The notes under the pieces: generated by a model
Databases searched by the model: none
The model's input: only the letters and a program-made list of their open reading frames with translations
What the model was told of the DNA's origin: nothing
DNA from: Candidatus Hodarchaeota archaeon
GTDB taxonomy: Archaea; Asgardarchaeota; Heimdallarchaeia; Hodarchaeales; Hodarchaeaceae
Assembly: GCA_016840305.1 (NCBI GenBank)
Contig: JAEOSP010000405.1
Location: forward strand, 1 to 8,861
Reading direction: 5' to 3'
Length of the DNA: 8,861 bases
Made by a program: the position numbers and the translations under genes
Part shown: piece by piece, positions 5,932-8,861 of the stretch
Layout: each line of letters begins with the position of its first letter
Position numbering within the stretch: the first letter of the stretch is position 1

Positions 5932-6105
5932 ATGGGAAATAAACCTCAAGACTTACAAAAATCGTCTTTACCAATATCAGATTTAGTAATGCTCATTTTC
6001 TATAGTTTAATAACACCCATTCTTCTGTTAATAGCATTAATAGTGATTAGTTCCTATTACTCAAAAGATTATGATTTTTTTTTTGGTTTTAGCAATTCCG
6101 ACTAG
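5932..6105 (+). CDS. N-terminal membrane segment of the M48 protease, in a different frame (frameshifted)
   Basis: A 57-residue open frame that starts with MGNKPQDLQK, continues into one membrane helix (about 19-42, rich in Leu, Ile and Val) and ends with SYYSKDYDFFF before running into a stop at 6103-6105. It overlaps the protease frame. Both frames meet at a run of ten T (6075-6084). Removing one T joins this segment to the protease without interruption, giving a protein of 372 residues with a first membrane helix, as is usual for M48 membrane proteases. The ATG at 6071 of the downstream frame lacks a ribosome binding site, whereas a TATA-like element sits at leaderless distance from 5932. 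I regard it as the true N-terminus of the next gene. A real short membrane protein cannot be excluded. Confidence 0.5.
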   Translation: MGNKPQDLQKSSLPISDLVMLIFYSLITPILLLIALIVISSYYSKDYDFFFGFSNSD

Positions 6106-7051
6106 TCTGATATTTCTTTGTTTGTTATATTACTTCTTCATTTCAAGAAATCGGGTTAAATCACTTGCTTTACAAGTATCATTCTTCCATTTTCAACCCT
6201 CATGGTACGATTTAGGGATTCATTTAATCCGATATGTCTATTACATCATATTTTTCGGAATTGTATTGAATATTATATATGAAGGAGTGTCTAGTGAGGA
6301 TTTAACAAGCCTAGAATTAGGTGTACTAGCGGTATTGTTTTCTCTAGGGATTCAGCTGTTTTTCATAATCATTACATATAGAGCTAAACGAAAATTGATA
6401 ATTACAGCTAGGGAGTCAGTTGATGAAAAAATAATAACAAAACTCAAGTCATATGAACCAAAAAGTGACTTGATAAAAGAGTACCGATTTGCCGATATAC
6501 AGGTACAAACGCTGTTTCTCTCCGCAGGAGTGACGACGTTTGGATATGCGAGTAATATATGTCTGATATCCCGCTATTTTCAATGGAAATTATCGGAAGA
6601 AGAGTTAATAAGTGTGTTACTACATGAAATAGGGCATATATCAAAAAAACACTTGGAGAGAAGTTATCAGATAATAGGGGTAGAATTCATATTGCGAACA
6701 TTAAGAATATTTGCGATCTTATCTGGAATTGCTATATTGAGGCAATATGGAGGTTTTTTAAGTATTCCACAAGCAATCGCATTCTTAACGTTCAGTCTAT
6801 TGGCATTTGTATCATCAACACTTTTGTTCCTGATAATATATTATCGGAGCTTCTTAGCAGAAATAGATTCTGATTACTTTAGTGGATCAAAAATAGGGTT
6901 TAAACTGTTAGCTGATACATTAAGAAAACTACCATCATTGATACCATCACCAATGGGTTATAATCAGTCATCATTTCTTGGATTTCGTGTAGCTCTATTA
7001 AGAGATTATGGGAAAAGAAAAAGTAGTGGTGAAAACCCCTACAGAGATTAA
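6071..7051 (+). CDS. M48-family membrane zinc metalloprotease
   Basis: A 326-residue frame encoding a membrane-bound peptidase of the M48 (HtpX/Ste24-like) type. LLHEIGHISKKH (183-194) holds the HExxH zinc site with H185, E186 and H189. AEIDSDYF (263-270) supplies the third zinc ligand E264 and the following Asp residues seen in M48. Hydrophobic segments lie at about 3-24, 50-71, 84-104, 208-222 and 233-258, placing the active site on the cytoplasmic membrane face as in HtpX. The function would be quality control of membrane proteins, though the substrate is unknown. The annotated ATG has no ribosome binding site, and the real start is probably 5932, lost through a one-base frame change in a T run. 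Ile is often coded by ATA and Arg by AGA here, unlike the sulfur genes. The last codons (GENPYRD) lie inside a direct repeat shared with position 8008-8048. Confidence 0.85.
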   Translation: MIFFLVLAIPTSLIFLCLLYYFFISRNRVKSLALQVSFFHFQPSWYDLGIHLIRYVYYIIFFGIVLNIIYEGVSSEDLTSLELGVLAVLFSLGIQLFFIIITYRAKRKLIITARESVDEKIITKLKSYEPKSDLIKEYRFADIQVQTLFLSAGVTTFGYASNICLISRYFQWKLSEEELISVLLHEIGHISKKHLERSYQIIGVEFILRTLRIFAILSGIAILRQYGGFLSIPQAIAFLTFSLLAFVSSTLLFLIIYYRSFLAEIDSDYFSGSKIGFKLLADTLRKLPSLIPSPMGYNQSSFLGFRVALLRDYGKRKSSGENPYRD

Positions 7052-7056
7052 CGGTT
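7016..7056 (+). repeat. Direct repeat, copy 1 (at 3' end of the M48 gene)
   Basis: This segment matches 8008-8048 at 37 of 41 positions in the same orientation, with a perfect 14-base block CCCCTACAGAGATT (7036-7049). It contains the stop codon of the M48 gene. In this copy one base (T7027) breaks the stem that is perfect in the other copy. Confidence 0.75.
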
Positions 7057-7108
7057 GAAACGGACAAAACTACAAAGAGAAAAGAATTAATGAGACAGAA
7101 AGGAAAAA

Positions 7109-7603
7109 CTAATTGAGGGGATTTTTAAAATGGGTAGGATCAAAATCTTCTCCTTGTTCAAGAATCAAGGGAGGAGAAAAGACAGGATCGATTCTATAGA
7201 TATTAGGGATTGAGAGTAAATTCTTATCATGTGTAGCCAAATATTCAACATGTTGATCCTGCATAGTGGCAAGAATAGATGCATCACGTCCGCCAATGCC
7301 GAATTTCTCAAATTCCCCCAATAAAATCATGGTTTCTGAAAGAAGTGTTGAGTTAAAATCGATAAGAACAACATTTTCTAAAGAAATGATAGCCAAAGTA
7401 GCGTTGAAAGCGGTAGTAAAGTCAATAGTTCTCTTTCTACTCATTGAATGAAGAACTTCTAGCGGAATAAGGGTATTCAAAAAAACAGAGTGTTGATTCA
7501 AGGCTCCATGTTCACCATACAACCATTTCCTAACATTAGTTGACTCAGGTGCTAGAGGATCAAAGTTATAGACCCAAATCATAGAATCAATAACGAGAGA
7601 CAT
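7109..7603 (-). CDS. vapC: PIN-domain endoribonuclease toxin (VapC family)
   Basis: A 164-residue PIN-domain protein, the toxin of a VapBC pair, expected to cut RNA with Mg2+ when free of its antitoxin. The acidic active-site residues are visible: D6 in SLVIDSMIW, E49 in LIPLEVLHS, D107 in GIGGRDASILATM, and D126 in YLATHDKNLL. The frame stays open for 53 further codons upstream, but those overlap the antitoxin gene in another frame. The ATG at 7603 gives the proper PIN start and has a TGAGGA site formed around the antitoxin stop codon. The antitoxin gene ends ten bases upstream. It is convergent with the M48 gene and ends inside the segment bracketed by two direct repeats. A short T5 follows the stop. 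Confidence 0.9.
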   Translation of the reverse strand: MSLVIDSMIWVYNFDPLAPESTNVRKWLYGEHGALNQHSVFLNTLIPLEVLHSMSRKRTIDFTTAFNATLAIISLENVVLIDFNSTLLSETMILLGEFEKFGIGGRDASILATMQDQHVEYLATHDKNLLSIPNIYRIDPVFSPPLILEQGEDFDPTHFKNPLN

Positions 7604-7613
7604 CTCTGAATCC

Positions 7614-7838
7614 TCAGAAAAGCTTTTCGAATTCAATAAGAGAATCAATTTTTTTCTCCAATTTCTTACGAATGCTACTGGATAGGACTTTGAACTCATC
7701 AACAGAAAGGGTTTTTCTGAGAAGAAGATTTTGATTAATAATGGATAAATTAATATTTTCACCAGGTCTTAAACCAAGTTTTTGCCGGATTTCAAAGGGA
7801 ATAGTTATTCTACCCTTATTGTCAAGAGAGACTTTCAT
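7614..7838 (-). CDS. vapB: AbrB-type antitoxin (VapB)
   Basis: A 74-residue protein with the SpoVT/AbrB swapped-hairpin DNA-binding domain at the N-terminus: KVSLDNKGRITIPFEIRQKL then GLRPGENINLSI. The C-terminal half (about 44-74, charged helix SIRKKLEKKIDSLIEFEKLF) is the part expected to bind and block the toxin. It sits ten bases upstream of vapC, and such pairs usually repress their own promoter. A GTG at 7847 is in frame, but the ATG at 7838 begins right at the conserved domain. The promoter geometry (TATA box at 7870-7877) would put the transcript start very near either codon, so the message is nearly leaderless. Confidence 0.9.
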   Translation of the reverse strand: MKVSLDNKGRITIPFEIRQKLGLRPGENINLSIINQNLLLRKTLSVDEFKVLSSSIRKKLEKKIDSLIEFEKLF

Positions 7839-7847
7839 ATGAACCAC

Positions 7848-8014
7848 TTAGTGGGAAAGGGTGGGATGGTATATAAAAGTTATCATTTTCAAATGCAGTA
7901 AAAGGGCATATTGGATAGCTGAAAGAGGATGGAGAATGGGAATGTATTACATTGATACGAACGAAAAGGATTAATTTTTCTAATAACATTAGGAGAAGAA
8001 GAAATGGAGAAAAG
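7848..8014. other. Intergenic region between vapB and the zinc-ribbon gene
   Basis: About 170 bases with no coding frame that I can support. Next to vapB lies its TATA box. Farther right there is a small inverted repeat CTAAT-AAC-ATTAG (7980-7992) and a purine-rich stretch leading into the second direct repeat. Confidence 0.5.
7870..7877 (-). promoter_or_regulatory. TATA box of the vapBC operon
   Basis: The minus strand reads GATAACTTTTATATACC, with a consensus TTTATATA. It is the clearest archaeal TATA box in the window. The start expected about 25 bases downstream falls at about 7848, just before vapB. Confidence 0.65.
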
Positions 8015-8048
8015 GTAGGGGTGAAAGCCCCTACAGAGATTGACGGTT
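8008..8048 (+). repeat. Direct repeat, copy 2, with a perfect hairpin
   Basis: It matches 7016-7056 at 37 of 41 positions. Inside it GTAGGGG (8015-8021) and CCCCTAC (8028-8034) form a perfect seven-base stem with a TGAAAG loop. The stop codon of the zinc-ribbon gene (8031-8033, minus strand) lies in the stem. On the minus strand only four T follow the hairpin, so it is at best a weak terminator for that gene. Confidence 0.75.
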
Positions 8049-8633
8049 AGTACGAGAAGAACGGAGAATTACGACAACACCGATGACAAGAAAAAGAAGA
8101 GGAAAAAGAGAAAGGAAAAAGACAGGCAAAAAAGAGAAAGAAAATCCATGGTCAAAGGAGTCACCAATGCGGTCACCTAAACCACCAAAAAAGTTACCCA
8201 TACGCTCACCAAAATTGCCAAAGAATTCCCCTAAATCACTACCCATGCTATCCATTGACGTACCAAAGTCACTCCAATCAGTAACAGAATTGTAAGAAAT
8301 ACCCAAAAATAATGGGATTAGCAAGAAAACAACGAATAGGAAACCAATACCAAGAAAAACAACACCCATGACCCATCCTGAGTGTTGACGACGGCAAGGA
8401 CGAGAATGACGACGAGAATGAGAATGATAACGACGAGAAGCACCTTTAGAAACAAAAACAACCTTTTCAGGAGAAGAACGTTGAGGAGAAGAACGAGATT
8501 CTACTGAAGGAGTAGAAGGAATAAACTCAGAGTCGGTATGAGAATCAACAGCAGGAAGTTGAAAACCACACTGAGAACAAAACTTGGAATCATCTTCATT
8601 AGAAAGACCACAGTTGGGACAAGTAACAGACAT
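8031..8633 (-). CDS. Zinc-ribbon protein with two membrane helices and a Gly/Phe-rich loop
   Basis: A 200-residue protein of unknown function. The N-terminus is a zinc ribbon: CPNCG (C5, C8) and CSQCG (C19, C22). A Ser/Pro-rich linker (about 30-60) and a basic Arg/His-rich stretch (66-85) follow, then membrane helix 1 (about 87-112), a loop of some 50 residues, and membrane helix 2 (about 166-190) with a short basic tail. The loop shows a rough repeat of Gly-x-x-hydrophobic-Gly-x-Phe-Phe (MGSDLGEFFGNF, ERMGNFFGGL, DRIGDSFDHGF), likely amphipathic. Such zinc-ribbon membrane proteins are common in archaea without assigned roles. GGTGGTG lies seven bases before the ATG. The gene follows a small winged-helix gene by 20 bases, so the two form an operon. 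Its last codons fall in the direct repeat. Confidence 0.85.
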   Translation of the reverse strand: MSVTCPNCGLSNEDDSKFCSQCGFQLPAVDSHTDSEFIPSTPSVESRSSPQRSSPEKVVFVSKGASRRYHSHSRRHSRPCRRQHSGWVMGVVFLGIGFLFVVFLLIPLFLGISYNSVTDWSDFGTSMDSMGSDLGEFFGNFGERMGNFFGGLGDRIGDSFDHGFSFSFLPVFFLSLFPLLFLVIGVVVILRSSRTNRQSL

Positions 8634-8653
8634 GAAATAACACCACCAGGAAT

Positions 8654-8854
8654 TTAAGCAGCTTTAGTAGTATAATAATGACGACGCATGTCCATCATAT
8701 CGGGAACTTGAGAGATAAGACCCGCATTCTTCAAATGACGGAGAGCTTGACGAACAGTACGAGGACTGTAATTAGTTTTATTTTCAATTTCACCAACATG
8801 CATACGCTTACCAGATTTTAAAGCACGGTAAACCTTCTGAACAGAAGGAGGCAT
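8654..8854 (-). CDS. Small winged-helix DNA-binding protein (start possibly beyond the edge)
   Basis: A protein of at least 66 residues, almost entirely one winged helix: helix 1 PSVQKVYRALKSG, helix 2 MHVGEIENKTN, recognition helix SPRTVRQALRHLKNAGLI, and a wing ending in MMDMRRHYYTTKAA. This layout is that of MarR/ArsR-like or replication-initiator-like archaeal HTH proteins. No effector domain is seen. The ATG at 8854 is only seven bases from the window edge, and the frame has no stop upstream of it, so the true start may lie outside. It is followed after 20 bases by the zinc-ribbon membrane gene, which it may regulate. Confidence 0.75.
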   Translation of the reverse strand: MPPSVQKVYRALKSGKRMHVGEIENKTNYSPRTVRQALRHLKNAGLISQVPDMMDMRRHYYTTKAA

Positions 8855-8861
8855 GACATCA

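Noticed and set aside
7604..7762. N-terminal extension of the PIN-domain protein by 53 residues
   Set aside because: It overlaps the vapB gene in another frame, has no PIN-like sequence, and a proper ribosome binding site precedes the ATG at 7603.
7016..8048. The two 41-base repeats as a CRISPR array
   Set aside because: There are only two copies, 992 bases apart, with genes between them and mismatches; no regular spacers and no cas genes are present.

Overview
The window looks like a piece of an A+T-rich archaeal chromosome. Support comes from heterodisulfide-reductase (HdrA/MvhD) genes, BRE/TATA-like promoter elements of archaeal style, GGTGA/GAGG-type ribosome binding sites complementary to archaeal 16S rRNA ends, and an AbrB-VapC toxin-antitoxin pair. 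The lineage cannot be fixed from this window. A low-GC sulfur-metabolising archaeon, possibly of the Asgard group, would fit, but that is a guess.

Left half (1-4710), sulfur and electron-transfer cluster. Two divergent transcription units leave a 365-base intergenic region (2936-3300). The leftward unit runs DsrE-like protein, TusA-like protein, MvhD-like protein, an HdrA flavoprotein core without its usual N-terminal domain, and then an HdrA N-terminal domain on its own reading frame that runs off the left edge. The rightward unit is a second TusA followed by a YeeE/YedE (TsuA-like) membrane transporter, closed by a hairpin-plus-T-tract terminator. The two outward promoters carry an almost identical 17-base element, which suggests joint control. 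The simplest reading is that YeeE/TusA imports and accepts a sulfur compound such as thiosulfate. DsrE/TusA would then relay sulfane sulfur to an Hdr-like flavin/iron-sulfur complex, which moves the electrons.

Middle (4711-5686). A 265-residue regulator follows. It has an N-terminal ArsR-type winged helix, a coiled coil, and a C-terminal segment resembling a second copy of the helix-turn-helix. A cysteine sits at the equivalent position of both copies, so it is a good candidate for the thiol or sulfane-sulfur responsive regulator of the cluster.

Right half (5687-8861), apparently unrelated accessory genes. A 245-base leader region contains a perfect inverted repeat and tandem 10-base repeats. 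It precedes an M48-type membrane metalloprotease whose N-terminal membrane helix is split from the catalytic part by a frame change at a run of ten T. Then come a vapBC pair on the minus strand with a clear TATA box, a zinc-ribbon protein with two membrane helices, and a small winged-helix protein at the right edge. A diverged direct repeat of about 41 bases (7016-7056 and 8008-8048) brackets the vapBC module. It supplies the 3' ends and stop codons of both flanking genes, a sign of past insertion or recombination.
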